Shown piece after piece: positions 54,693-63,435 of a stretch of DNA of 64,000 bases. The notes beneath the pieces are model-generated. The model was given only the letters and a program-made list of their open reading frames with translations, was not told the DNA's origin and did no database searches. This DNA comes from QHXQ01 sp045807745 (GTDB taxonomy: Bacteria; Acidobacteriota; Blastocatellia; Pyrinomonadales; Pyrinomonadaceae). The stretch covers positions 74,135 through 138,134 of the forward strand of contig JBJMGT010000019.1 of assembly GCA_045807745.1 (NCBI GenBank), read 5' to 3'. The translations under genes were made by a program, and so were the position numbers. How positions within the stretch are numbered: position 1 is the stretch's first letter; every line of letters begins with the position of its first letter.

Positions 54693-56333
54693 TTAAGACT
54701 GCGCCGCCTCGCTGGCTCGTGCCTGAACTTTCTCACCTGTCTCAGTCGAAACCGGCGTGGTCGCCACTTTAGCATCGGCGTGACTCTCACCGAGTGTGCG
54801 CCATTTGTGGCCGGCGCGCGCGAGCATCTGGTCGGCTTCTGCGGGGCCGTCGCTGCCGGCCGCATAATTTGGAAACTGCGGCGCAGCAGTTTGCGCCCAA
54901 GCATCTTCAATCGGCGTGATCAGACGCCATTCGGCTTCGGTCTCATCGCGCCGAGTGAAGAGCGTCGCTTCACCTTGCAGGGCATCGAGCAATAGCGTCT
55001 CGTAAGCGGCGGCGGTGCGGACGCCGAAGCCCGACTCGTAATTGAAGACCATGTGCACCGTGCCCGTGCGCATCTCCATGCCGGGTAGTTTGGTGGCGAG
55101 CGTGACGGTCATGCCCTCGTCCGGTTGAATGCGCAGTACGATGCAGTTCGGCTCGATCTGATCATCGGCCGTGCGCGCAAAGAGTGTCTGCGGCGTGCGC
55201 TTCAGATGCACGGCGATCTCCGACACGCGACGCGTGAGCCGTTTGCCCGTGCGGATGTAGAAGGGCACGCCCGCCCAGCGCCAGTTCTCGATGCAGAATT
55301 CGACGGCGACATAGGTCTCCGTCTTCGAATCTTGCGCCACGCCCGGCTCGGCGCGATAAGCCGGCGCGTCTTTCCCCTCAACGCGCCCCGCGCCGTACTG
55401 CCCGCGCACCGTCCGTTGCGCTACGTCCTCCGGCGTCATCGGGCGAATCGAGCGAAAGACTTGAACTTTTTCTTCACGCACCGAGTCGGCATCGAAAGCG
55501 ACGGGCGGCTCCATCGCGGTGAGCGCGAGCAGTTGCAGGAGATGATTGGCGACCATGTCGCGCAACGCGCCCGCCTCTTCGTAGTAACCCGCGCGCGAGC
55601 CGACGCCGAGCGTTTCGGCCGCGGTGATCTCGACATAGTCTATGTAGTTGCGATTCCAGACCGGCTCGAAGAGCGAGTTGCCGAAGCGGAAGACGAGTAT
55701 GTTTTGCACAGTCTCTTTGCCGAGATAATGATCAATGCGAAAGACTTGATGCTCGGCGAAGACGGCGGCAATCTCTGCGTTGAGCGCCTGCGCGGATTTG
55801 AGATCGCGCCCGAATGGTTTCTCGACGATGATGCGCGACCAGCCGTTCTCTTCCTTGTTCAATCCGGCCGCGCCCAGATGTTGGACGATGACGGGCGCAA
55901 GCGATGGCGGCGTTGAGAAATAGAAGAGCCGATGTTCTTTATCATCAGGTGCGATCTGCGCGTGCAGCTTTGTGAGGCGCGCCGAGACTTCCCCGTAGGT
56001 CGCGTCCGCCTGCAAGTCGCCGGTCATGTAAGTCAGATGTGCGGCAAATTCCTGCCACTTCGCGTCGTTGAAAGCGTCAACGTCTTCCGACGCGGCCGCG
56101 CCCTCGCGCATCGTGGCGCGAAACTCTTCGTCCAACCAAGGGGCTTGCCCGACGCCGAGCACTGCGAAGTTGCGTTTGAGACAACCGGCGTGGAAGAGAT
56201 CGTAGAGCGCGGGGATGAGCTTACGTTTACTCAGGTCGCCGGACGCCCCGAAGATGACGATCACGCTCGGCTCGACTTCCGGCAGCGGCGCACTCTCGCA
56301 TGGCGCGACAATTCCATCAACTCTGGCTGACAT
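54693..56333 (-). CDS. zwf: Glucose-6-phosphate dehydrogenase
   Basis: 546 residues. IVIFGASGDLSKRKLIPALYDLF is the NADP-binding motif; RIDHYLGKETVQNILVFRFGN holds the catalytic His-Lys region; VPFYIRTGKRL is also conserved. It oxidises glucose 6-phosphate to 6-phosphogluconolactone, with gnd immediately upstream supplying a later step; no pgl gene is in the window. The N-terminus is ~25 residues longer than E. coli Zwf, and a low-complexity C-terminal tail of ~35 residues (THAD, KVATTPVSTETGEKV) is unusual. The start at ATG 56333 follows AGGAGG by nine bases. Confidence 0.95.
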   Translation of the reverse strand: MSARVDGIVAPCESAPLPEVEPSVIVIFGASGDLSKRKLIPALYDLFHAGCLKRNFAVLGVGQAPWLDEEFRATMREGAAASEDVDAFNDAKWQEFAAHLTYMTGDLQADATYGEVSARLTKLHAQIAPDDKEHRLFYFSTPPSLAPVIVQHLGAAGLNKEENGWSRIIVEKPFGRDLKSAQALNAEIAAVFAEHQVFRIDHYLGKETVQNILVFRFGNSLFEPVWNRNYIDYVEITAAETLGVGSRAGYYEEAGALRDMVANHLLQLLALTAMEPPVAFDADSVREEKVQVFRSIRPMTPEDVAQRTVRGQYGAGRVEGKDAPAYRAEPGVAQDSKTETYVAVEFCIENWRWAGVPFYIRTGKRLTRRVSEIAVHLKRTPQTLFARTADDQIEPNCIVLRIQPDEGMTVTLATKLPGMEMRTGTVHMVFNYESGFGVRTAAAYETLLLDALQGEATLFTRRDETEAEWRLITPIEDAWAQTAAPQFPNYAAGSDGPAEADQMLARAGHKWRTLGESHADAKVATTPVSTETGEKVQARASEAAQS

Positions 56334-56365
56334 CGCTCGCACCCTCCTTGAATTCTGTTACAGAA

Positions 56366-56444
56366 CTTTGCGTCTCCAGCGCCTTTGCGTGAGCTTTTAC
56401 TTTTGTTCGTAAGAACATCACGTAAAGGCGCTGGAGACGCAAAG
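56366..56444. repeat. CTTTGCG-type inverted repeat, copy E
   Basis: A 27-base arm at 56366-56392 beginning CTTTGCGTCTCC pairs with 56418-56444 at 26 of 27 positions across a 25-base loop. It occupies the gnd-zwf spacer, ends 15 bases before the gnd stop, and shares CTTTGCG and CGCAAAGG units with copy D. It may be processed or slow transcription between the two genes. Confidence 0.85.
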
Positions 56445-56458
56445 CAGGACGCAAAGGT

Positions 56459-57937
56459 TTATTGCTCTCCACCTTCTGCCGCACCAGCGCCGGCGGTCAG
56501 TGTGGCCCAGTCGCTGTGCACGAAGCCGCCATCGGGTTTGTCTGTCCGCTCGTAGGTGTGCGCGCCGAAGAAGTCGCGTTGCGCTTGCGTCAGATTCTGC
56601 GGCAAGTCGGCGGTGCGATAGCTGTCGAAGTAGTTGAGCGCCGCCGCCATCGCTGGCACGGGAATGCCGAGGTGCTGCGCGGTCATCACGGCGCGTCGCC
56701 AAGAGTTTTGTGCCCGCCGCATGCGTGCGCCAAACTCTTTGTCGAGCAGGAGATTCGGCAAGTCACGCTTACGCTCGTAGGCCTGCATGATGGTGTCGAG
56801 GAAACGCGCGCGGATGATGCAGCCGCCCTTCCAGATGCGCGCCATCTCCTTCAGATTAATCTTCCAGTTGAACTCCTTCGAGCCGACGCCGATCAGATGC
56901 ATGCCCTGTGCGTATGAGCAAATCTTCGACGCGTAGAGCGCATCATGCACGGCCGCGATCAACTTCTTACGGTCGCCGCGAAAACGACGCGCGCGTGGGC
57001 CCCTAATCTTCTTACTCGCCTTGACGCGCTCGTCCTTCATCGACGAGAGCACGCGCGCATCAATCGCGGCGGCGATGGTTGGGATGGCGACGCCCAAGTC
57101 GAGCGCGATCTGAGCCGTCCACTTGCCCGTGCCCTTCTGTCCCGCTTTATCGAGCACCAGATCGACGAGCGGCTTGCTCGTCTCAGGGTCTTTGGCGGTG
57201 AAGATTTTGGCCGTGATCTCGATCAGGAAAGATTCGAGCGGCCCGCGATTCCATTCGGCGAAGGTGTCGGCCAACTCGTTCGCGTCCATCTCCAACGCGC
57301 GGCGCAGCACGTCGTAGGCTTCGGCGATAAGTTGCATATCGCCGTACTCGATGCCGTTGTGCACCATCTTGACGAAATGGCCGGCGCCGTCGGGGCCGAC
57401 GTGTGTAACGCACGCGCCGGAATCGGTCTTGGCGGCGATGGCTTCGAGGATCGGTTGCAACGCGTTCCAGGCATCGGTCGAGCCGCCGGGCATCAAGCTG
57501 GGGCCGTGACGCGCGCCTTCTTCGCCGCCGGAGACGCCCATGCCGACGAAGTTTAGATTCTCTGCGCGTAGCGCGGCCTCGCGGCGTTGCGTGTCTTTAA
57601 ACCAGGAGTTGCCGCCGTCGATCAAGATGTCGCCCGGCTCAAGCAGCGGCTTGATCTTCTCGATGGTCATATCGACGGGCGTGCCCGCTTTGATCATCAT
57701 CATGATGCGGCGCGGGCGTTGGAGCGCGCCCACAAACTCTTCAAAGGTCTTCGTGCCGGTGAAGCGATGACCAGCACCATGTTGGCTGATGAAACGATCC
57801 ACCCAGTCGCCTTCTAAATTCCAGACCGCGACGGGAAAGCCGTGATCTTCGACGTTGAGCGCGAGATTCTCGCCCATGACGCCGAGACCGATCATGCCGA
57901 ACTGTGCCGGTGCCGATCCTGTCTCTGTCGCTGACAT
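56459..57937 (-). CDS. gnd: 6-phosphogluconate dehydrogenase, decarboxylating (NADP)
   Basis: 492 residues, the long dimeric class. GMIGLGVMGENLALN (Rossmann motif), GVSGGEEGARHGPSLMPGG, HFVKMVHNGIEYGDMQLIAEAYD (catalytic Lys and Asn), DKAGQKGTGKWT and RRDFFGAHTYER-like QRDFFGAHTYER at the end. It converts 6-phosphogluconate to ribulose 5-phosphate, CO2 and NADPH. It is transcribed before zwf on the minus strand, the two forming the oxidative pentose phosphate pathway apart from lactonase. Confidence 0.95.
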   Translation of the reverse strand: MSATETGSAPAQFGMIGLGVMGENLALNVEDHGFPVAVWNLEGDWVDRFISQHGAGHRFTGTKTFEEFVGALQRPRRIMMMIKAGTPVDMTIEKIKPLLEPGDILIDGGNSWFKDTQRREAALRAENLNFVGMGVSGGEEGARHGPSLMPGGSTDAWNALQPILEAIAAKTDSGACVTHVGPDGAGHFVKMVHNGIEYGDMQLIAEAYDVLRRALEMDANELADTFAEWNRGPLESFLIEITAKIFTAKDPETSKPLVDLVLDKAGQKGTGKWTAQIALDLGVAIPTIAAAIDARVLSSMKDERVKASKKIRGPRARRFRGDRKKLIAAVHDALYASKICSYAQGMHLIGVGSKEFNWKINLKEMARIWKGGCIIRARFLDTIMQAYERKRDLPNLLLDKEFGARMRRAQNSWRRAVMTAQHLGIPVPAMAAALNYFDSYRTADLPQNLTQAQRDFFGAHTYERTDKPDGGFVHSDWATLTAGAGAAEGGEQ

Positions 57938-58092
57938 AATTTATTTGCTCTACTTTCTTCGCTGGGGTGCTGTCGCAATGCAGAACTTGTGTGGGCTAAT
58001 TATAGAGACTCGCCCGGTTCGGTTTGACTGCGGTTGCTGATTATTCAGATAATCAGTCTCTTAAGCAACTTTTTTCTGAGAAAGTTGGAGCA

Positions 58093-59061
58093 ATGAGAAA
58101 ACTAGCGCAGCATTTGTTCATTCTCTTAGCCTTATCCGGCGGACTGGCCGGTTGCAGAAAATCAGCCACGCCGCCGCAAGCCAACGCGAATCAGCAGCCG
58201 ACGCCCGCAGCCGAGGCCACCCCGCCGCCGCGCATGTCCGAGGCGCAGCTACAGGAAGCCATCAAGCTGGAGAAGACCCTCGATGAGCCGCCGGAGTTCA
58301 CACACTTCAATCTCGGCAACTACTATCAGGCGGCCGGGAAATATCAAGACGCCGTCAACGAGTTCAAAGAGGTGCTCAAGGTTAAACCTGATGACGCGGA
58401 AGCCTATCTGCATTTAGGCGACGCTTACAACGCTCTAAAGCAACCGCAGGATGCGCTCGCCGCTTACAAACAAGCGATTCAGATCGATCCAAAACTCGCC
58501 GCCGGCTACGCGCGGCTCGGCGGTTTTTACCGGCAGGCGAATCAACTCGACGAGGCCCTGAAGATGTACCAACAGGCCGTCAGTCTGAATGCGAAGGACG
58601 CGAACGTCTACCTCCAACTCGGCGACACCTACGGACAGCGCGGGCAAACGCAGGAATCGATCAAAGCCTATCAGCAAGCTGTCCGTCTGCAACCAAATCT
58701 CGCGGAGGCGCAGTTCAGTCTCGGCAACGCTTACGACAAACAGAATCAACCCAAGCTGGCCCTTGAGGCTTACAAAAAGGCGGCGCAGGCCGACCCCAAG
58801 AATGAGGACGCGTGGTTCAATCTCGGCAACAGCTACAATCGCATGAAACAGCCGGACGAGGCCATCAAAGCCTATAACAAAGCGGTTGAGTTGAAGCCCG
58901 ACGATGCTGAAGCGCGGCGCGTGCTCGGTTTTCTCTACTTGGAAAAGGGCGATAAACAGGCGGCCACCGCACAGTACGAGGCGCTCAAGAACCTGAACCC
59001 GCAGTTCGCGGCCCTGTTGATCGAAGCCATCAACAAGCCAGCGCAGACTGAGGGCAAGTAA
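58093..59061 (+). CDS. TPR-repeat lipoprotein
   Basis: 322 residues. LFILLALSGGLAGCRKS gives a lipobox (LAGC) after a short basic n-region, so an envelope lipoprotein is expected. A Pro/Ala-rich linker leads to about seven TPR units (for example YQDAVNEFKEVLKVKPDDAEAYLHLGDAY, LDEALKMYQQAVSLNAKDA, PDEAIKAYNKAVELKPDDA). The start is ATG 58093, which gives the signal peptide; GGAG is only two bases upstream. Probably a scaffold in an envelope complex; partner unknown. A second TPR lipoprotein gene follows. Confidence 0.87.
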   Translation: MRKLAQHLFILLALSGGLAGCRKSATPPQANANQQPTPAAEATPPPRMSEAQLQEAIKLEKTLDEPPEFTHFNLGNYYQAAGKYQDAVNEFKEVLKVKPDDAEAYLHLGDAYNALKQPQDALAAYKQAIQIDPKLAAGYARLGGFYRQANQLDEALKMYQQAVSLNAKDANVYLQLGDTYGQRGQTQESIKAYQQAVRLQPNLAEAQFSLGNAYDKQNQPKLALEAYKKAAQADPKNEDAWFNLGNSYNRMKQPDEAIKAYNKAVELKPDDAEARRVLGFLYLEKGDKQAATAQYEALKNLNPQFAALLIEAINKPAQTEGK

Positions 59062-59192
59062 TGCGTCAGTGCAGATCGCTTTTATTGCGTTTGTCTTGCT
59101 TTCATAATTTGACCGCAACGAGTTTGCAACCAAAGGTCAGTCGTCTGCCTGTATCTTCTCATCATCCTTTTACGGCAACTGGACGGACACGC

Positions 59193-59234
59193 GGGGTGGC
59201 AGGCTTGGGGGAGTCAGCCACCCCACTTCCTTTT
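59193..59234 (+). terminator. Intrinsic terminator-like hairpin after the first TPR gene
   Basis: GGGGTGGC at 59193-59200 pairs with GCCACCCC at 59217-59224 across a 16-base loop and is followed after six bases by a run of five T. The 59062-59366 spacer shows nothing else of note. Stop of the upstream gene is 130 bases away. Confidence 0.55.
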
Positions 59235-59366
59235 TAACTCACCTAACATTCAAGTGACAGATGGCAAGTCAGTACCGCCTGCCGCACACGCGTTTGACTC
59301 GCCGCGCCGTTTGGCATAGAACAGGGCGGCTCTTTGCTCTGCACTCCAGCCAGCACGGACATTCTT

Positions 59367-60119
59367 ATGCGCGTTGCTCGTTCCCTAATTGCGTTCGCTT
59401 GCCTGCTCACATGCCTTTGCGCTTGCTCGTCTTGCACCAAGCGCGCCGCCCAGAACACACCCACGCCGGCTGCGACCGCCACGCCCGACAACACAGGTCT
59501 CCCGCAGCCGCAAGACGCCGCCGGCTATGTCGCGCTCGGCAACGAACTGTTTCGCCGCGACCGTGACGAGGATGCCGTCGCGGCTTATCAACAGGCGCTC
59601 AAACTCGATCCCGCCAACGCAGCGGCTAACCTGAAACTCGGTGTGACCTATCGCGTGCTTGGCCAGAAGAAGGAATCAGACGAGGCGTTCGACAAAGCAG
59701 TTAAAGCATACGAGCAGGCCGTCAAAGCCGATGCGAAGGACGCGACCGCGCAACTCAATCTAGCCGAAGCCTACAGCCAGACCGGCGCATACCAGAAGGC
59801 GGTGGACGCCTACAAGCGCGCCATGAAGCTGCAAGACCCGGACAGCGAGACCTACTTCGCCCTCGGCGAAGCCTACACCAAACTCGCCCGCTATCGAGAA
59901 GCGATAGACGCCTACCAACATGCGCTCGACCTCGACCCCGACTTCTTCCGCGCCAGCGAAGCCTTAGAGCGCGCCCGCGCCGGCAAAGACCGCGTCGAAT
60001 CAGCCCGCAAAGAATTCGAGAAGCAACAGGCGAAGCTCCGCGCGCAGAACAGCAACCAAGACAACCAGAACACCAATCAAGCCAACGCGAACAAGCCACC
60101 CGCCAACAATAATCACTGA
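59367..60119 (+). CDS. TPR-repeat lipoprotein
   Basis: 250 residues. MRVARSLIAFACLLTCLCACSSC provides a signal peptide with several possible lipobox cysteines (LCAC). After a Thr/Pro/Ala linker come four to five TPR units (AAGYVALGNELFRRDRDEDAVAAYQQALKLDPANA, AYQKAVDAYKRAMKLQDPD, YREAIDAYQHALDLDPDF). The C-terminal tail is very Asn/Gln-rich (NSNQDNQNTNQANANK), probably disordered. Similar plan to the TPR lipoprotein upstream, suggesting related roles. Confidence 0.85.
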   Translation: MRVARSLIAFACLLTCLCACSSCTKRAAQNTPTPAATATPDNTGLPQPQDAAGYVALGNELFRRDRDEDAVAAYQQALKLDPANAAANLKLGVTYRVLGQKKESDEAFDKAVKAYEQAVKADAKDATAQLNLAEAYSQTGAYQKAVDAYKRAMKLQDPDSETYFALGEAYTKLARYREAIDAYQHALDLDPDFFRASEALERARAGKDRVESARKEFEKQQAKLRAQNSNQDNQNTNQANANKPPANNNH

Positions 60120-60180
60120 CTCAAAGCGCTGACCATTAGCTTTATTGTGTCGCTCTACCCTTGCGGCACATAATGATGTT

Positions 60181-60218
60181 ATACCGCTCGAAGCGGTATG
60201 ATCAGCAGTTATGCTGCT
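60181..60218. other. Two tandem hairpins downstream of the DUF4062 gene
   Basis: ATACCGCT-CGA-AGCGGTAT (60181-60199) is a perfect 8-bp stem with a 3-base loop. A second stem AGCAG/CTGCT lies at 60204-60218. They sit in an AT-rich 240-base spacer between the second TPR lipoprotein gene and the end of the minus-strand DUF4062 gene, and could terminate either transcript. Confidence 0.5.
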
Positions 60219-60360
60219 ATTATTTATGTATCCAAATAATAGAAAGGAAATTTAATGTAGGGCACTTCGCGCCATCAGTAGAGAGCTAATAGTAATGAGT
60301 TGCCGGACAACGTATTATGCAAGGTCGAGTTCTGATTTTTACATTTTATGCAGAGTTAAA

Positions 60361-61572
60361 TCAGAAAGGTTTTCTTTCCCCGCGCAATTCACCGGCTTTG
60401 GACCAAAGTTCTTTAGCCCTATCTAGATCACCTCTTGTCATATAGAAATTTCCCAGACTGAGGTAAAATTTTGCGATGTTTGCTTTGTGGCTTAGCGAAT
60501 CATCAAGTGTCAGCGCTTGGTTATACATCGCATCAGCGCGGTCTAAATTACCTTTAATCACATATGCGCTTCCAAGATTAACATAAGCATTTGCTATACT
60601 TGATTTACGGCCAAGAGCATCGTCCATTTCAACCGCCTGCTTATACATTTCATCGGCTTGATCCAATTCATCCTCGAACATATACATATTTCCTAGATTG
60701 ATATAGGCATTTACCTGATGGATCCTATCTTTATCGTGTGATGAAAGACTTAACACCCGCTTAAATATCTCATTCGCCCTATCAGAAGATCCTATTTGTG
60801 ATAAGAGTCGCCCAAAATCATTTAACACTCCCGGATCAGGATACAATTCGACTGATTTGGCGTACCTCTCTTCGGCAAATGTAAGCTTGCCGTCCTCGAC
60901 CAGTTCTGCTGCTTCGACCGCATATCTGAGAGCTTCGGCACGCAGTAAACTGCGTGCCGTTTCAAGTTCCTGCTGTAAGTTAAGTATTCGTTTCTCTGTA
61001 TCAAGCAGAGGGTAGGTTATTTCGCCTTCGCCTTCGATAGTGTATCCGATGCCCCGCTTTTTCTTATCTAACCACCGACTGAGATGCTCTTTTATCAGCT
61101 CCGCCCATTGCTCTTTTCCATCATATGTTTTGAAGAGGCATATTCTGTGCTTTTCAATTTTGGCTTTAAATTTGATGATCTGCTGAAGCTGTTTTCCAGG
61201 GTCTGCCATCATGGCCTGCGGAACAGATCGGAAATAGAGCAATAATTGGGGATTACCAGTTTTCTCATATCTCTCATAGGCGATATTAAATTCCTCTTCC
61301 GTTCCTGAAGTGCTTTTCCCCGTTGACTGACCCCATCTTTTCCAGAGCAACATGACGAAAATATCGCATTGTCTGACATCCTCATTAATAAGCCCCTGCG
61401 CGCGTCCCCAATCCAATAAAGTATCTTCCCATCCCATCGCTTCAAATAAACAGTCCATGCTGCGTGCCTTGAGCGTGTTTACTTGCTTAATTATCTCAGG
61501 AAATAATGCTCTCTCTTCGGCAAGATCGCTTGGAGATGCTATGAATACTTTGATGACTTCTAATTTAGACAT
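60361..61572 (-). CDS. DUF4062 (TIR-like) protein with C-terminal TPR repeats
   Basis: 403 residues. Residues 7-110 are DUF4062: KVFIASPSDLAEERALFPEIIKQVN, then DVRQCDIFVMLLWKRWG and SGTEEEFNIAYERYE. This domain is structurally TIR-like and is found as the N-terminal effector or sensor of NLR-type immune proteins and other conflict systems. Residues ~220-400 carry five or six TPRs (YINLGNMYMFEDELDQADEMYKQAVEMDD and related units). The C-terminal repeat units are close to identical in pattern, as in recently expanded repeats. The gene is clearly more AT-rich than its neighbours, stands alone in reverse orientation and lies beside attC-like sites, so recent acquisition is likely. Role in phage defence is inference. 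Confidence 0.82.
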   Translation of the reverse strand: MSKLEVIKVFIASPSDLAEERALFPEIIKQVNTLKARSMDCLFEAMGWEDTLLDWGRAQGLINEDVRQCDIFVMLLWKRWGQSTGKSTSGTEEEFNIAYERYEKTGNPQLLLYFRSVPQAMMADPGKQLQQIIKFKAKIEKHRICLFKTYDGKEQWAELIKEHLSRWLDKKKRGIGYTIEGEGEITYPLLDTEKRILNLQQELETARSLLRAEALRYAVEAAELVEDGKLTFAEERYAKSVELYPDPGVLNDFGRLLSQIGSSDRANEIFKRVLSLSSHDKDRIHQVNAYINLGNMYMFEDELDQADEMYKQAVEMDDALGRKSSIANAYVNLGSAYVIKGNLDRADAMYNQALTLDDSLSHKANIAKFYLSLGNFYMTRGDLDRAKELWSKAGELRGERKPF

Positions 61573-61753
61573 TCGTACGGGACTCCATCATAAGCAATTG
61601 GTGAGATGTCTGAGCATACCTAGCAAGCTCTGGAAGAAGCCATCTTTCCGCTCTCAAAGATGGATGTTACTTCAAGCAAAATAAAAAATCACACCAACTT
61701 TATACCCTGAGTCCAGGAGCACGCCGCCAGTGGAACTTCTGGAGGGAGCACGG

Positions 61754-61860
61754 CGCAACATAACAACTCATTCAACCGGAGCGCGAATAGCGTTGCTTTC
61801 ATCCGCGAGACTTTGTTGGTTATCACGGTTCGCCGCGCCCGGTTAATGCGGGCGTAAGAT
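61754..61860 (+). repeat. Degenerate attC-like recombination site 1
   Basis: ACATAACAACTCATTCAACCGG near 61758-61779 and the matching CCGGTTAATGCGGGCGTAAG ending near 61858 form the long imperfect stem of an integron attC. The outer core boxes (ATAAC and GTAAG) each differ by one base from RYYYAAC/GTTRRRY. The first 20 bases match the start of site 2 almost exactly. The rest of the spacer 61573-61918 has no coding frame. Confidence 0.6.
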
Positions 61861-61918
61861 TGCTTAGTCAGGCTCTAAATATATAAAGTGAGGCTGCTGG
61901 TAGCGAGGTGCTAGTTAG

Positions 61919-62521
61919 ATGACGATGCCTAATGCTGCCGACTTCAAGCTCTATCTAGTCAGGGGCTTCTTCGACGCGCCGGGCTGCGCCAAAATCGTCG
62001 CCGAGCTCGCGCGCGCGCCGGGAGACCGTGCCCCCGTCTATGGCGGTCGCGGCGGGGCGGGCGCCGTGGATGAGAGGGTGCGTCGGGTCACGCGACTCGC
62101 GCCTTCATCGGAGACGGTCGAGTACGTCAGGCTGAAGCTGCTCGGGGCAATCGAAGCGGTCTCGGCGCATTTCGGGCCGTGCCTCACGGGCTGCGAAGAC
62201 CCGCAGTTTCTGCGCTACCGCGTGGGAGATTTCTTTGTGGCGCACCAGGACGGCAACACGGGGATGCTGCTTAGCGAGCAGGAGCGGTCGCGCAAGGTCT
62301 CGGTGGTGATCTTCCTTAACCGGCAAGCCGACTCGCCCACGGCGGGCTCTTACGGGGGCGGCTCGCTGGTCTTTTCCGAGTGGCGCCCGGGCCGCCGTCA
62401 GGGAAGGTACGAATTGGCGGGAGAGGCCGGGATGCTGGTTGCCTTTCCTTCAGAGACGACACATGAAGTGATCCCCGTCGTGTGGGGTGAGAGGTATTCT
62501 ATCGTCAGTTGGTACAGGTGA
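61919..62521 (+). CDS. 2OG-Fe(II) oxygenase (prolyl 4-hydroxylase-like) in a candidate integron cassette
   Basis: 200 residues. FRYRVGDFFVAHQDGNTG-like sequence (YRVGDFFVAHQDG) gives the HxD iron motif, VVIFLNR and SYGGGSLVFSEW the core strands, FPSETTHEVIPV the distal His and GERYSIVSWYR the 2-oxoglutarate Arg, so it is a complete Fe(II)/2OG dioxygenase of the P4H_alpha-like type. Substrate unknown. It lies between attC-like sites 1 and 2 with its 3' end toward site 2, which is the standard cassette orientation. ATG 61919 is ~60 bases after site 1. Confidence 0.87.
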   Translation: MTMPNAADFKLYLVRGFFDAPGCAKIVAELARAPGDRAPVYGGRGGAGAVDERVRRVTRLAPSSETVEYVRLKLLGAIEAVSAHFGPCLTGCEDPQFLRYRVGDFFVAHQDGNTGMLLSEQERSRKVSVVIFLNRQADSPTAGSYGGGSLVFSEWRPGRRQGRYELAGEAGMLVAFPSETTHEVIPVVWGERYSIVSWYR

Positions 62522-62540
62522 GGAGCTGGCCTGCGGCGCA

Positions 62541-62644
62541 ATCTAACAACTCATTCAACCGGAGCGGAATTAGCATTGATTTCATGCGCGAGGCTTGATT
62601 ATTTGCTTAGGCCATTGCCGCCCGGTTAGATTCAGACGTTAGCG
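62541..62644 (+). repeat. attC-like integron recombination site 2
   Basis: ATCTAAC at 62541-62547 matches the R'' box RYYYAAC, followed by AACTCATTCAACCGG. At the far end CCGGTTAGATTCAGACG leads to GTTAG at 62638-62642. The complement of the right side aligns with the left (CTAAC, ATTC/ATCT, AACCGG) with one extra base, as the unpaired base of an attC. The GTTAG box overlaps the stop codon (TTA, 62639-62641) of the SDR gene. Confidence 0.72.
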
Positions 62645-63427
62645 CGCACAGGTCTGCGCGCGGCCACCGTCAATCGAGTAGGTTGCGCCGGTGATCCAAG
62701 CTGCGCGGTTTGAGGCGAGAAAGAGGATCAGGTCGGCGACCTCGGCGGGCGTACCGACGCGGCCGATGGGGTGGGTCATGCGGGAATGTTCGAGGAAGTT
62801 TGCGTAAGCCTCTTCGGCCATGCCGCCGCGCCGGTGAATCTCTGTGCGGACGACGCCGGGGTTGACGGCATTCACGCGTATGCCTGTCGGTGCTAATTCA
62901 AGCGCGGCGCAACGCGTTAGTTGATCGACGCCCGCCTTCGAGACGCAGTAAGCGAGCACGCCGGGAAAGGCCCGCAAGCCCGTCACGCTCGACACGTTGA
63001 CGATGTTGCCGGGGCGATGCTTCAGATGCGGCACAGCCAACTGCATCAGGTGGAAGACCGCGCGCAGGTTGACGTTCAGCATCTCGTCCCACGCCGCGAG
63101 CGTGGTCGTCTCAACCGTCCCGTTGCTGATGATGCCCGCCGCGTTGACCAGCACATCCAACCCACCGAAATGTTCGACCGCTGTCGTGATGGCCCGCTCC
63201 GCGTCCGCTTCAACCGATACATCTGCGGCGATGCTCAAGGCCGCGCCACCCTGTGCAGTTATCTCCTGCTCAACAGCTTGCAGCGCCGCGCCCACGCGCC
63301 CGACCAACGCAACGCGCGCGCCCGCCGCCGCAAACCCCAACGCCGTCGCACGCCCGATGCCCGAACTCGCGCCCGTCACCAGCGCCACCTGATCGTTTAA
63401 CTCACCACGCATCGCTTGCGCACTCAT
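62639..63427 (-). CDS. Short-chain dehydrogenase/reductase
   Basis: 262 residues. VTGASSGIGRATALGF (cofactor loop), NAAGIISNG, NVSSVTG, YCVSKAG (YxxxK catalytic pair) and VNAVNPGVVRTEI. ITGATYSIDGGR ends it. A classical SDR with FabG-like features; Arg after the first Gly-rich loop and no acidic residue in strand 2 suggest NADPH. ATG 63427 is eight bases after the stop of the ettA gene; a later ATG at 63412 is possible. Its stop codon lies within the attC-like box, see findings. Confidence 0.88.
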   Translation of the reverse strand: MSAQAMRGELNDQVALVTGASSGIGRATALGFAAAGARVALVGRVGAALQAVEQEITAQGGAALSIAADVSVEADAERAITTAVEHFGGLDVLVNAAGIISNGTVETTTLAAWDEMLNVNLRAVFHLMQLAVPHLKHRPGNIVNVSSVTGLRAFPGVLAYCVSKAGVDQLTRCAALELAPTGIRVNAVNPGVVRTEIHRRGGMAEEAYANFLEHSRMTHPIGRVGTPAEVADLILFLASNRAAWITGATYSIDGGRAQTCAR

Positions 63428-63435
63428 AATCAATT

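Noticed and set aside
60181..60218. Third attC site
   Set aside because: The hairpins are short and perfect and lack the RYYYAAC/GTTRRRY core boxes and the long imperfect stem.
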